A DNA stretch of 33,710 nucleotides from positions 1-33,710 of IMG/VR virus record IMGVR_UViG_3300042561_000228, one strand, 5' to 3'. The position numbers and the translations under genes are program-made. A model generated the notes under the pieces. It was not told the origin of the DNA and made no database searches. It saw only the letters and a list, made by a program, of their open reading frames with translations. Each line of letters opens with the position of its first letter. Within the stretch, counting starts at the first letter, position 1. Below are positions 8,651-17,315 of this stretch, piece by piece. The DNA is from a virus.

Positions 8651-11259
8651 TTATTTCCTTGTCTGTCAACATCATATCGCATATTCATAGAGAAATCATT
8701 ATTAGCTACATCATTATAATCTTTATCGCCATAAAGATCGGTTGTACCAAATGTAGATACAGTAGCAGTTTCTCCAGCATCCGCCTGAGTCATAGTTGCA
8801 ACAGGAGCATTTCCCCACAAAGCTCTTCCTGTTTTTGGTCTGTCTTTTTCCATCAATGACATATTGATAGTAATTTCCGCTTCTCTTGGAAATTGCGCAA
8901 CTTTACCTTTCATACTGGTTTTGTCAAATGTAAATATATTTCCTAAATTATAACTCCAGTCTTGTTGTTGTACAGTACTCTCGTTAATTAATTCCCAAGA
9001 TGCATCTTCAGGTATGCTAACATTGCACGAATTTAAAACCACAAAGTGATTTTTGTAAAAATCTCCAAGTGTAAATTGCACCATCGGTGGTATCATAAAT
9101 CCACCATTTACAGTGGAAGTATAATTAGAAGGTCTGGTTAAACCCACCAAATAGTTTACACGTTGCCACATAGGTAATAATTCTTTAACAGAATGTGCAA
9201 CCACTTTAAAATTGAAACTAACGTCTCTGGTAAATCCTTTGTAATAGTATAACTTGTCAGGTCTACCCAAGTATTCAATTGGTTCCCAAGTAGATGTATT
9301 GTTTTCTTGTAACCCTTTTACAGTAGCATTAAACGGTATAAATCTGTTGTTAACTATATCATAGAAGTAAAACTTAACCAAGTCAGGACCCAATCCGTTA
9401 AATTGATCATTATATTTTTCAGCAAATTCATCAGCATTTAATACACCCAAGCTGTTAACATAGTCAACATTGTTGGTGGGTCTTATAAATCTGTCTCTAC
9501 CTTCTTTTTTACCCAATAGAGTTGGAAACTTTTCTTTTCTTTCATATCTGATTCGACCAGTATAGGTGTATTGATTTGCACTATCAGATCCGTCAGTATT
9601 GGTTCTGTCTGATTTTACTTTCGCTAAATAATTAAAACCAACATCATCTGTGGCATACTGTTGTGTTTTTCCAAATATAGGATCTACACCATACTTTAAA
9701 TTGTCGTTTCCAGCAATTTTGGTTTTTAAAATTCTGCTTAAATCTTGAATATATTCTACAGTTTTATCTGTTTTATCTGAAAGTGTACGTTGATAGTTTA
9801 CAGATAATTTAGGATCGGTATATTGTTTATAATTTAACAATTGATCACTATATTCTACATCACCATCTATTTTAACTAAATCACCGTATCTATTTGTATT
9901 AGCGCCGTCTACAGAACTAATTTCAACATTACTAATTGTATACGAATCTGTTAATTTACCAACGCCAGGTGTAGTTGAATATGTAACAGATAAAAAGCTG
10001 TTGTTTCTTAAATTTTTATTGCTTTGAACATATAGTCTCAATCGTTTAGAAACTATGTTTGTCAGAGGAGTGGCAAAAAATCTCATTCCACTTGTACCAC
10101 TGCTGTTGCCTCCTGTTATTTGTTGTAATCCAACTGCTTTTAACAACCCACCAATAAAACCACCTTTTGATTTTGGTTGTGTGCCTGTATATAACAAATT
10201 GTTACCCTGATTTAAATTAACATTTAGATTAGCACTCTTCTTACCACTTGTTCTGTCGTGTGTAATAGAATTACTCCATCTATTGGTATTCAACATCAGA
10301 TCATATGTATCTTCGTCAGCTCTGTAATTTAATCCTGCTATTGGTTGAGTAGGTGGCAACAATCCACCTAGAATCGTATTATTCTTTAAAAATGACCCAG
10401 CTGATTTTAGTAGATTACTAAAGAATCCGCCTTTGCCTGTAGAATTACTCATCAAACTCTTATATCGTTTGTTGTTGTAACCAGCAGTAGCTGTATTACC
10501 TCTTAGTAATCCTTTAACACCATCTCGACCTGTAATAGGCATTACTTGATCTGCTTTATCGCCACCACCAAGTAATCCTGTAAAATTGAAAAATCCACCC
10601 AATCCACTCTTTGGCTCACTAGCTGCACTAGCCACACTACTACGTGGCGGAGATGGATTGCCTTCAGTTGCACCAAACAATCCACCAATAGCTTTTGTAA
10701 TACCACCTATACCGGCAGCACCCATTAAACCACCGACGATATTGCTACTATCTATAAATCTGGTGGGTCTTTCTATAGCACCAAATGTTGATAATCTAAC
10801 CGCAGCCAAAAGAGGGCTTGCTGGATTATAAATCTTGGTTTCGTCAAATGGAGCAAATCCTTGTAATAGTATTTGTTTTGTTAAAAAAGTACCACCTTTA
10901 CCAGATCCTAGAAATCTTCTGATTCTGGTACCGTCTCTCAATGCGGATTGTATAGGAAACGATCTGCTAACATTTATCTTCTGACGTTGACCTTGATTTG
11001 GATTTGCGTAAAATGGAGGTGCTAATTCGCTGCTAATTAATCCTCTTGCGTATAAATCAGTTGGTTTATTCTTGCTATATAATACTTCGTTGTTATTATT
11101 AGTATTGAATAATGTTTCTAATTTACCAGGCGCTCTTAGATTTATATATTGTTCGGCATTTGGCGGCAAAGATAAACCCGCACCTTGTATATTAGAAAGT
11201 GTGGTAACTTGCGCACCATCATTACCTATTGCGCTAGAATATGTATTACTATTTGCCAT
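8647..11259 (-). CDS. Baseplate / tail-tube initiator-like structural protein (gp48/gp54 position)
   Basis: The 870-residue product follows the tape measure gene, where T4 has genes 48 and 54, whose products cap the baseplate and start tube polymerisation. Residues about 180-390 are Gly-rich, with several GGLLG/GGF runs that look flexible or tape-like. The C-terminal third has a beta-rich tube-like segment (around residues 665-770: EYLGRPDKLYYYKGFTRDVS, then MWQRVNYLVGLTRPS and VQFTLGDFYKNHFVVL). This pattern of a grid-like beta domain followed by a description of boundary strands is typical of tube-initiator proteins. It is longer than gp48 (364) or gp54 (320), so it may combine functions. 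The start ATG lies five bases after a TATTTAT element. A baseplate role is likely. The exact T4 counterpart is inferred from order. Confidence 0.6.
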   Translation of the reverse strand: MANSNTYSSAIGNDGAQVTTLSNIQGAGLSLPPNAEQYINLRAPGKLETLFNTNNNNEVLYSKNKPTDLYARGLISSELAPPFYANPNQGQRQKINVSRSFPIQSALRDGTRIRRFLGSGKGGTFLTKQILLQGFAPFDETKIYNPASPLLAAVRLSTFGAIERPTRFIDSSNIVGGLMGAAGIGGITKAIGGLFGATEGNPSPPRSSVASAASEPKSGLGGFFNFTGLLGGGDKADQVMPITGRDGVKGLLRGNTATAGYNNKRYKSLMSNSTGKGGFFSNLLKSAGSFLKNNTILGGLLPPTQPIAGLNYRADEDTYDLMLNTNRWSNSITHDRTSGKKSANLNVNLNQGNNLLYTGTQPKSKGGFIGGLLKAVGLQQITGGNSSGTSGMRFFATPLTNIVSKRLRLYVQSNKNLRNNSFLSVTYSTTPGVGKLTDSYTISNVEISSVDGANTNRYGDLVKIDGDVEYSDQLLNYKQYTDPKLSVNYQRTLSDKTDKTVEYIQDLSRILKTKIAGNDNLKYGVDPIFGKTQQYATDDVGFNYLAKVKSDRTNTDGSDSANQYTYTGRIRYERKEKFPTLLGKKEGRDRFIRPTNNVDYVNSLGVLNADEFAEKYNDQFNGLGPDLVKFYFYDIVNNRFIPFNATVKGLQENNTSTWEPIEYLGRPDKLYYYKGFTRDVSFNFKVVAHSVKELLPMWQRVNYLVGLTRPSNYTSTVNGGFMIPPMVQFTLGDFYKNHFVVLNSCNVSIPEDASWELINESTVQQQDWSYNLGNIFTFDKTSMKGKVAQFPREAEITINMSLMEKDRPKTGRALWGNAPVATMTQADAGETATVSTFGTTDLYGDKDYNDVANNDFSMNMRYDVDRQGNK

Positions 11260-11263
11260 TAAT

Positions 11264-11271
11264 TATAAATA
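11264..11271 (-). promoter_or_regulatory. TATTTATA element before the 870-residue baseplate gene
   Basis: The sense-strand element ends close to the ATG: TATTTAT, five bases, ATG. No Shine-Dalgarno sequence is present in this short gap of 17 bases between the tape measure stop and this start. Confidence 0.45.
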
Positions 11272-11276
11272 TCAGA

Positions 11277-14200
11277 TTAATTGGTTGTTGCTTGACCAAA
11301 TGAACCAAATTTTGAGTTACTTGTTGCTAATAATTGATTTGCACGTTGACCATCAATATACACAGCAATTTGACCAGATGCCATCATAGAAGTCAATTTA
11401 TCAAGTTTTTCTGCTAAAACTCTATTGGAATTTACAATTGTATTGATCAATAAATCATCAGTTTTTACACTTGTTTTTGATTCAGTCGCAGTTTTTGATG
11501 GAGTTTCTTCTGATGTTCCGACTATTCTACCAACAAAACTAAAAGTTTTTCCTATTGTATCAGATATAAATGAACCAATACCTTTCATTTTTTCCCATAC
11601 TTTTTCAAGAGCACCAATAATAAAAGTAAAAGCTCCACTGAATGTGTCTTTGAGAAAAGTACCAACTTCAGATACAGCAGACTTTATTAGTTCAAATCCT
11701 TTTTTAAATGGATATGTAATCAAATCAAACATCACATCCATTACGGATTTGAAAGCATCAACAAATGTTGTTTTTAAAATATTTATAATCTCTGGTATAA
11801 TTTGAGCGGCTTTTTTAAATGGATATGTAAGTACATCAAATAACATATCTACTACAGATTTAATACCATCAACAATCGCTAAACCGATTTCGGATGGAGA
11901 TTTACCACCCAATTTATCCATTACCCAATTATATACCAATTCAAATGGCCATTTAAGTATAGTATATAAAGTGTCTGCTACAGATGCAATACCGTCAGCG
12001 ATTGCGTTCAGTCCAAAAGCTTTCAAAATTAACAATCCTAATTTTCCCACTGTTTTAGCTATAGCTATAGGCAATTTAACAAAGTGAAATACAATAATTT
12101 CAATTGCTAATCTTCCAATATTTGCAAAAATTTTACCCCATTCAATTCCCCCACCGCCACCACTAAATAACTCTTCTATTTTATCAGGCAAACTCGTTAG
12201 TGCGTCTAATAAAAAGTTGGTTACGTCTTTAAATATTCCCGCAAAATCTATATCGGCTAAAAACGACGGTATCTTTTTAAGAAAATCCCAAACCATTTTT
12301 AATGGTTCTACAACCAAAGCATTAACTACAGCTTTTAATCCAGCTACTGCTTTTTGACTCACGGTACCTGTCGTTTCATTAAATGCTTTAAAAAACGCTA
12401 TGCCACCTTGAATCACAGATACAACTAGTCCTATTGGTCCTAAAAATTTAGCTACTGCTCCAAAAATCGGAGCGAGTTTTGAAAAAAACCCAATGCCAGT
12501 ACCAAGTTTGCCAAATATTCCACCCACAAAACTTCCAATTCCTTTTACCGAACTACCTAGTCCACTAAATACGTTTGAGATAATATTTCCAATTTTTGAA
12601 ATTGCTGGAAATTTTGTAAATACTTTTTCAATATTCATTCCGATATTAAAAACGCTATTTGAAAGTTTTGTTAATTGTGTAGATCCTTTTCCGATAAAAT
12701 TAGATATGGATTGAAATCCCGTACCAAATCCTTTTAATGTATCTGATGCTGATTTTAGTCCACTTGCGATCTTTTCTATTTTTAACGAAATATTTACTAT
12801 CGTGTTTATGATACCCGATGTACTCGTTGACCACCCAATAAAAATACTTGATATTTTTAGCGCCGATGATAAAAATTGTGAAGAATAAGTAATTAATTTT
12901 CCAAATCCACTTGTCATTTTTCCTATCCCACCCAATATATTTGATACTATAGATAAACTTTTAAACATCATATATAGTTTACCCACTTCTTGTGCAAATT
13001 TTTTGATTTCTTCTCGGTTATCTTTTATATATTTTAATAACTGTGTAAATATTGGTCCAATTTCTTCCAATATAGGCCCAATAAATTCCATAAAAATTGC
13101 ATTAATTTCATTTTGCAACTGTTTCATTCTGGTTTGATTTTTTTCTTGAATCAACCCTTTTTCATATTCGGCTTGAGCAGCTTTTTTAGCAGCAATAGGA
13201 TCGTTCTTCATCATTTCCGCCATTTGCTTTTTCTTCTCTGCTTCGGCTCTTACCAATGGATCTTTTGATTTTAATGCTTCTTTCAGATTTTCTTCAGCAT
13301 TTAACATTTCTTGCAATTCTTTTACAGTCTTACCAGCAGCTTTTGCAAACGCGTCTTGTGCAATTGGATTTAACTGATTGAACTTAATTTTCTTAGCTTG
13401 ATCCAATATTAATTTATTTGCCCCAATAATATCGCCTTGAAATGCCAATCTGCGAGCTTCATTAAAATTAATATTTTTACCAATCAATGCACTAGCTTTT
13501 AATTCTGATTGAATACTACTTTCAAAGTCAAGCAAACCCTTTGCAGTTTTTGCCATATTGTCAAGAGTAGTACCCATTTGTCTAGCTTGAGCTGCAGCTC
13601 TAACCATTTCATCTGCATTTTTACCAGCAAACATTCTAGCTTCTTCAGATGCATTTGCGACATCGTTCATTACATCGTCCAACCCAACTCCATAAGCATT
13701 TGCAGCAAATTTTGCCAATCCCAACATATTTTGTTTGGCTATTGCACTTTTTCCAGATACGCCACCTAACGTTTGTAGAAACTTAACACTTGTTTCAGAA
13801 GCTACTCCAAATTGAGCAGACATTATTGAAACATCTTTAACCAATCCTTTTTCCATAGATTGCAAACTTGTAAAAGTTGAACCTATTTGTTTCATTGTTC
13901 CGCCAAGTTGTTCAGCGTTTATACCAAACTCAGCTAACTCAATAGAAGCTTCTCGTATGTTTTTTTCAAAAATTGCACCCTGACTTGGTAATAGTCCAAA
14001 TTTTTGTCTAACATTTGTAGCAGCGGTGTCAATTTGATTAAAAACGTCTAATATTCTTTCAAAAGTACCAGCTAATGTGGTGGGTATATTTAGTTTAGTT
14101 GCTAAACCCGAAGCCAAATCACCCATCTTGTTTAACAACTTTACACCCATCTCCAATGCTTTGTTATATAAATCTATTAACTCGTTTGCTGCTTTTAGTA

Positions 14201-14684
14201 AAAAATTATGTAGTTTTAACGATTCTAACTTGGAAGCACTGTTTTTCAATAAATGTTCTTCCAAATTCAACTCGGTTGATTTTTTATTAATTAAATCTTG
14301 TAAAGCTATAACAGTATCGCTGGTAGGATCTTTACTTTGCTCTACTAGAAGTTCAGCTGCGTTTGTCAATAATTCATTTTGTAAACTCTCTATTTTTATG
14401 TAACTGTTGATACGTGCCTGTGCAAATTCATTTAACTTTTTTTCAGAATTTACAAATTTTGATGATAATTTTTCTTGTAAACTTTTTCCTTTTAACTGTT
14501 CATCAAGCTTATCTTTTTGTGTTTTATATGCCTGTCCTAACTGTTTGGCTATATCAACCATTCTTTTCTCGGTATCAACTATCTTGTCTAGATTAGACAG
14601 AGTATCTTTGATTTCAGCGTTTAAATTATTAAACGCCTCTACTAGTTTATCCGCTGTTGCTTTATCAAATGGTTGTGCTGCCAT
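11277..14684 (-). CDS. 29: Tail tape measure protein (gp29-like)
   Basis: The 1135-residue product has the layout of a tape measure protein, which sets tail length and is ejected ahead of DNA. The first 180 residues are a charged coiled coil (EAFNNLNAEIKDTLSNLDKI onward). A helical region with repeated Ala/Gln/Lys (about 230-560) follows. The remainder contains many hydrophobic and Gly/Phe-rich stretches with repeating FKKG/FKK and DVLTYPFKK / DLITYPFKK units around residues 965-1030. It is the longest non-repeat gene in the tail cluster and directly follows the gp26/gp51-like chaperone frames, as in most tailed phages. At roughly 0.15 nm per residue its length predicts a tail of about 170 nm, which is a rule-of-thumb inference. 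T4 gp29 is about half this length. Confidence 0.85.
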   Translation of the reverse strand: MAAQPFDKATADKLVEAFNNLNAEIKDTLSNLDKIVDTEKRMVDIAKQLGQAYKTQKDKLDEQLKGKSLQEKLSSKFVNSEKKLNEFAQARINSYIKIESLQNELLTNAAELLVEQSKDPTSDTVIALQDLINKKSTELNLEEHLLKNSASKLESLKLHNFLLKAANELIDLYNKALEMGVKLLNKMGDLASGLATKLNIPTTLAGTFERILDVFNQIDTAATNVRQKFGLLPSQGAIFEKNIREASIELAEFGINAEQLGGTMKQIGSTFTSLQSMEKGLVKDVSIMSAQFGVASETSVKFLQTLGGVSGKSAIAKQNMLGLAKFAANAYGVGLDDVMNDVANASEEARMFAGKNADEMVRAAAQARQMGTTLDNMAKTAKGLLDFESSIQSELKASALIGKNINFNEARRLAFQGDIIGANKLILDQAKKIKFNQLNPIAQDAFAKAAGKTVKELQEMLNAEENLKEALKSKDPLVRAEAEKKKQMAEMMKNDPIAAKKAAQAEYEKGLIQEKNQTRMKQLQNEINAIFMEFIGPILEEIGPIFTQLLKYIKDNREEIKKFAQEVGKLYMMFKSLSIVSNILGGIGKMTSGFGKLITYSSQFLSSALKISSIFIGWSTSTSGIINTIVNISLKIEKIASGLKSASDTLKGFGTGFQSISNFIGKGSTQLTKLSNSVFNIGMNIEKVFTKFPAISKIGNIISNVFSGLGSSVKGIGSFVGGIFGKLGTGIGFFSKLAPIFGAVAKFLGPIGLVVSVIQGGIAFFKAFNETTGTVSQKAVAGLKAVVNALVVEPLKMVWDFLKKIPSFLADIDFAGIFKDVTNFLLDALTSLPDKIEELFSGGGGGIEWGKIFANIGRLAIEIIVFHFVKLPIAIAKTVGKLGLLILKAFGLNAIADGIASVADTLYTILKWPFELVYNWVMDKLGGKSPSEIGLAIVDGIKSVVDMLFDVLTYPFKKAAQIIPEIINILKTTFVDAFKSVMDVMFDLITYPFKKGFELIKSAVSEVGTFLKDTFSGAFTFIIGALEKVWEKMKGIGSFISDTIGKTFSFVGRIVGTSEETPSKTATESKTSVKTDDLLINTIVNSNRVLAEKLDKLTSMMASGQIAVYIDGQRANQLLATSNSKFGSFGQATTN

Positions 14685-14690
14685 ATAATA

Positions 14691-14698
14691 TATAAATA
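14691..14698 (-). promoter_or_regulatory. TATTTATA element before the tape measure gene
   Basis: The sense-strand TATTTAT ends seven bases before the tape measure ATG. It lies in the 35-base gap after the end of the frameshift extension of the gp26-like gene. Confidence 0.4.
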
Positions 14699-14719
14699 TG
14701 ACAACTATATTATTTTACA

Positions 14720-14932
14720 CTAAAAAGGCTTATCTACTTTACCTGACTTTTTAGCAGGTTCTTTGTAACTATCACTTTCTTTATTCTTTATATTTGCTAA
14801 TTGAGCATAGTAAAAATTACGTAAAAATACAGGTAAATTATACGCAATTTGTACATTTACCGCTCCTTGCGAGAAATAACTCAATTCAAATATTTGACCG
14901 TGAACTTGTAACTTATATTCAGGACTCAGGCC
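14720..14932 (-). CDS. gp51-like second frame, probable frameshift extension of the gp26-like protein
   Basis: After the T7 run, the +1 frame stays open for 70 codons and stops with TAG at 14720-14722. The translation begins GLSPEYKLQVHGQIFELSYF, continues through NLPVFLRNFYYAQLAN, and ends in a Lys/Pro-rich tail (KKSGKVDKPF). This resembles the short helical protein that follows gp26 in T4-like phages (gp51, hub assembly). No ATG or GTG occurs in this frame between its upstream stop (a TGA about 17 bases before the T7 run) and its own stop, and only CTG and TTG codons could serve as starts. Synthesis as a fusion with the gp26-like protein, giving a product of 340 residues, is therefore the simplest reading. 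The gene ends 35 bases before the tape measure start. A homopolymer error in the assembly would give the same appearance. Confidence 0.75.
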   Translation of the reverse strand, partial: GLSPEYKLQVHGQIFELSYFSQGAVNVQIAYNLPVFLRNFYYAQLANIKNKESDSYKEPAKKSGKVDKPF

Positions 14933-15743
14933 AAAAAAACTGTACCGTCATCGGTACATCCATCCTTTCCACCTCACCACAGTGTTCACATACAAAGTCA
15001 AAACCCATATCCAATTCAGGCGCAATTGTTTTAATATAAGCTCTTAGTGCCATACTGTCTTTTGACAACAACTCATTGTCAACAAATTTATTGATAGATG
15101 CAATATCTGGTTTTCCATCTATACTTACAATCAGCTTTTTAAGTCTGGTAGTTACTTCTGTACTGGCTTGTTTTTTGATCTTGGTCATCGCTTTAATATC
15201 ACGATCAATGCTTTCTTGATCACCAGATGTAACAAGTTTAAATGTTATTCTACGTTTACAATATGGAAACTCAAATTCAAATTCATTACTACCCTTCTGA
15301 AACTTATTGAAGTCCACTTCTTTTTCATTTAATGTACTTAAATCAATATATGTTTTGTTTTCGGTATTACATTTTTTGCACTCAATTTTTACAGGCCCGT
15401 ATTTGTCACCATATGCCAAACGTCTAGCAGCAACAAACAGTGCATTTTTGTCTACCATCAACAAATCTTGTGTTCTTACGCCGGGCGTAACAATTAAAGA
15501 TTCAAGCAATTTATCCAATACAGTACCGTTTTTGATGAAGTTTTCATTGGTTAAAATGTCTTCTTCTCTAGCAGTCATCATCTTTAATTCCACACTACCT
15601 TTGCTTAGTGGACTAGACTCATCATAGAAATATCCTTTAGATGGCAATTCTATTGTTTCCGCAGGATAACTTGTAGGTGCAGCTGTTGTTGATGCAGTTG
15701 AATGTTGTTGCTTTAATTTTTGAATTATAATTTCGTCACTCAT
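14919..15743 (-). CDS. 26: gp26-like baseplate hub / tail assembly chaperone
   Basis: The 274-residue product matches the T4-like gp26 pattern: a conserved LPSKGYFYDESSPLSKGSVE at 33-52, MMTAREEDILTNENFIKNG at 55-73, then DKLLESLIV and KNALFVAARRLAYG at 99-112. Two CxxC pairs follow (C122/C125 and C252/C255), suggesting a bound metal. The reading frame ends VQFFWPES just after a run of seven T. The second frame, described separately, continues from there. By its place before the tape measure gene it corresponds to the G or gp41-type chaperones of other phages, of which a minority are made with a frameshift extension. The start ATG at 15743 has no Shine-Dalgarno sequence. The call as gp26-like is firm. 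Its exact activity in this phage is inferred. Confidence 0.85.
   Translation of the reverse strand: MSDEIIIQKLKQQHSTASTTAAPTSYPAETIELPSKGYFYDESSPLSKGSVELKMMTAREEDILTNENFIKNGTVLDKLLESLIVTPGVRTQDLLMVDKNALFVAARRLAYGDKYGPVKIECKKCNTENKTYIDLSTLNEKEVDFNKFQKGSNEFEFEFPYCKRRITFKLVTSGDQESIDRDIKAMTKIKKQASTEVTTRLKKLIVSIDGKPDIASINKFVDNELLSKDSMALRAYIKTIAPELDMGFDFVCEHCGEVERMDVPMTVQFFWPES
14933..14939 (-). promoter_or_regulatory. Candidate programmed frameshift slippery site (T7)
   Basis: In the coding sense the sequence is CAG TTT TTT TGG in the gp26 frame. A tRNA-Phe in the P site on the second TTT can slip one base forward and pair again with TTT, with the Trp codon TGG waiting in the A site. This leads straight into GGC and the second frame. 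A -2 shift or transcript slippage on the T run would have the same effect. No downstream stem was established by eye. Confidence 0.65.
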
Positions 15744-15792
15744 AACTTTATAACAATATATAGAACTTTATATAACTTTTATGTTATTATAT

Positions 15793-16695
15793 TTAGGTAT
15801 TTAATTGATGTTGAGCAGCATCACGAGCGGCTGTTTTACTGTCTACTGCATCTTTTTTGTTTTTTACACGTAGTTCAGCCGCAGCTTTTTCTTCGGGGGT
15901 AGTTGCAGCTTTTAAATCGTCATTTGCTTTTGTAAGTTCTTGTTGTGCCGCATCAAGTTCAACGGTACGAAGAACCAATCCAGCTTGATTATACTTTTTT
16001 CTTGCAGAATTTATTTTAGCTTCGTCTTCTTTCATTATACCCACAATCAATTTCTTTAATAACTTCTTTTGTTTTTCGGTTAATTTACCAGTAATTTTAC
16101 CCAATTTATTGTTTAATATATTATGAACATTTGTATTGTAATTACCAAACAAATCGATAATAAAAGCCTTTTGTTGTTCTGGGGTTAATGTAGCATATTG
16201 AGATCTTAATTGACTTGCACTTCTAGCCGGTAACCCTAGTACTGTAAAATCTACAGTTGGTACTGTTATCAAGTATCCGTGTTTTATGGCTGGGTCTAAT
16301 TTGGATTGATTTTTTGGCAATGGCTGTAAATAAGAAGGAGATCCATCTTTTTTTACAAAGTTTTTGAATCTTGGATCTTCAATCATATCCTTTTCACTAA
16401 CTGCAAAAATAATAATATCACGTTCTATATTGATTGGTATTTGATTAGCTACACTTTTCAAGTTGTAGTTGTTTTTGACGTTTAGTATTTTGTTTGCCGG
16501 TATACCTGTGGTAATCATCATTTGCATTTTTTCATTGAAAGTAAATGGTGATTTTGGCAATTTTGTAACACCTGTGGTTGTTATGTATACATCATTACCA
16601 CCAAATTTAGTGGTTAGGTAGTTGTATACACTTTTGTGACCTTTGTGAAAGGGATGAAATCTACCAGGATAAATTACGAATATTTTCTTGCCCAT
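15793..16695 (-). CDS. HxGH-type nucleotidyl/cytidylyltransferase-like protein with coiled C-terminus
   Basis: Near the N-terminus the product has YPGRFHPFHKGHKSVYNYL, the nucleotide-binding HxGH motif of the nicotinamide/pantetheine/glycerol-3-phosphate cytidylyltransferase superfamily. A later SASQLRSQY resembles the second superfamily motif (ISSTxxR) that contacts triphosphate. The catalytic domain spans about residues 1-190. The rest (about 110 residues) is highly charged, Ala/Lys/Glu-rich, and likely a coiled coil. The open frame extends upstream to a GTG at 16725, but that GTG lies within the terminator stem, so I use ATG at 16693-16695. ATG at 16699-16701 is equally possible. The substrate is not identifiable from sequence. 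It sits between the tail tube and the gp26-like gene, an odd place for a nucleotide enzyme, and might be carried in the virion or act on a virion part; that is speculation. Confidence 0.8.
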   Translation of the reverse strand: MGKKIFVIYPGRFHPFHKGHKSVYNYLTTKFGGNDVYITTTGVTKLPKSPFTFNEKMQMMITTGIPANKILNVKNNYNLKSVANQIPINIERDIIIFAVSEKDMIEDPRFKNFVKKDGSPSYLQPLPKNQSKLDPAIKHGYLITVPTVDFTVLGLPARSASQLRSQYATLTPEQQKAFIIDLFGNYNTNVHNILNNKLGKITGKLTEKQKKLLKKLIVGIMKEDEAKINSARKKYNQAGLVLRTVELDAAQQELTKANDDLKAATTPEEKAAAELRVKNKKDAVDSKTAARDAAQHQLNT

Positions 16696-16707
16696 TTGCA
16701 TATAGTA

Positions 16708-16714
16708 ATAAATA
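16708..16714 (-). promoter_or_regulatory. TATTTAT element after the tube terminator
   Basis: In the minus sense TATTTAT directly follows the T-rich exit of the terminator at 16718-16741 and ends six bases before ATG at 16701. Its position, where transcription would need to restart, supports a promoter role for this element. Confidence 0.45.
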
Positions 16715-16717
16715 GAA

Positions 16718-16741
16718 AACCCCACAAATAAATGTGGGGTT
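16718..16741. terminator. Intrinsic terminator after the tail tube gene
   Basis: A perfect 9-bp stem (AACCCCACA with TGTGGGGTT) closes a 6-base A/T loop. The minus sense continues TTCTATTTATT and the plus sense continues CTTTTTGAT, so the hairpin could work in both directions. It begins about 20 bases after the tube stop codon and probably ends a short tail tube transcript. Confidence 0.8.
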
Positions 16742-16760
16742 CTTTTTGATACAATAAATA

Positions 16761-17252
16761 TTAATATTGGAGAATTGCGTAATCGTATGCTACAGATAAA
16801 CTGATCATCTGAGCAGCACCGTCATCGCTCCAATCCATTTCTTGGAAATCAGCGCTTACGATAAATGAACCTACCAACTTCCATTCTTCTACTTTGTCAC
16901 CTACTGGACCCAAGACGTTAATTGTTAGATCCTTCTTATAGAAGTCTTGGTAACCATCACGACCAGTAACTGATTCGTGGTGCAAACGTACCCATTCCAT
17001 TACTGCTTGAGCACCGGATGGTACAATTGGATCATAAAGTTCCATACTGATTTCATCCCATACACTTTTACCCTTGTAGTAGGTTTTTACGTTAATATGG
17101 TCAAGTTCCTTCTTGGCTTGTGTTAGTTTAGGACGATTGACCTTTTTGATGATGAATGATGGAATACCATCAACATAAAGAATAAAACGATTCTTTACTT
17201 TTGGTTCGAATGCCGTAGCGAATATTTCACTTGGATTTAGTAGTTCTGCCAT
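16761..17252 (-). CDS. 19: Tail tube protein (gp19-like)
   Basis: The 163-residue product is close to the length of T4 gp19 (163) and carries the family pattern: an N-terminal FEPKVKNRFILYVDGIPSFI at 16-35, then VNRPKL, a charged VKTYYKGKSVWDEISMELYDP segment, MEWVRLHHESVTGRDGY, KDLTINVLGP, and VSADFQEMDWSDDGAA before the final strand. Stacked hexamers of this protein form the inner tube through which DNA passes. The gene has an AAGG Shine-Dalgarno-like site seven bases before the ATG, the best such site in the window, with a TATTTAT element 24 bases upstream and a strong terminator behind the stop. It is flanked by two enzyme genes rather than by the sheath gene gp18, which is outside the window. 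Confidence in the family is high. Confidence 0.95.
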   Translation of the reverse strand: MAELLNPSEIFATAFEPKVKNRFILYVDGIPSFIIKKVNRPKLTQAKKELDHINVKTYYKGKSVWDEISMELYDPIVPSGAQAVMEWVRLHHESVTGRDGYQDFYKKDLTINVLGPVGDKVEEWKLVGSFIVSADFQEMDWSDDGAAQMISLSVAYDYAILQY

Positions 17253-17275
17253 ATTTTTACCTTATTGTTCTTGAA

Positions 17276-17283
17276 TATAAATA
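17276..17283 (-). promoter_or_regulatory. TATTTATA element upstream of the tail tube gene
   Basis: This copy of the recurring sense-strand element lies 24 bases before the tube ATG, leaving room for a short leader that contains the AAGG ribosome site. This is the one copy with a conventional leader length if the element is a -10 box. Confidence 0.5.
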
Positions 17284-17315
17284 TTAAACGATTTAGTTTT
17301 ATATAAAGTTTTTTA

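Noticed and set aside
10586-10831. Plus-strand Pro-rich ORF opposite the 870-residue baseplate gene
   Set aside because: It is a shadow of Gly-rich codons on the minus strand, without a start signal or neighbouring plus-strand genes.
16696-16725. GTG at 16725 as the start of the HxGH enzyme
   Set aside because: The codon lies within the terminator stem behind the tail tube gene and adds a Phe/Tyr-rich stretch not expected before the YPGRFHPFHKGH strand. ATG at 16695 or 16701 fits better.
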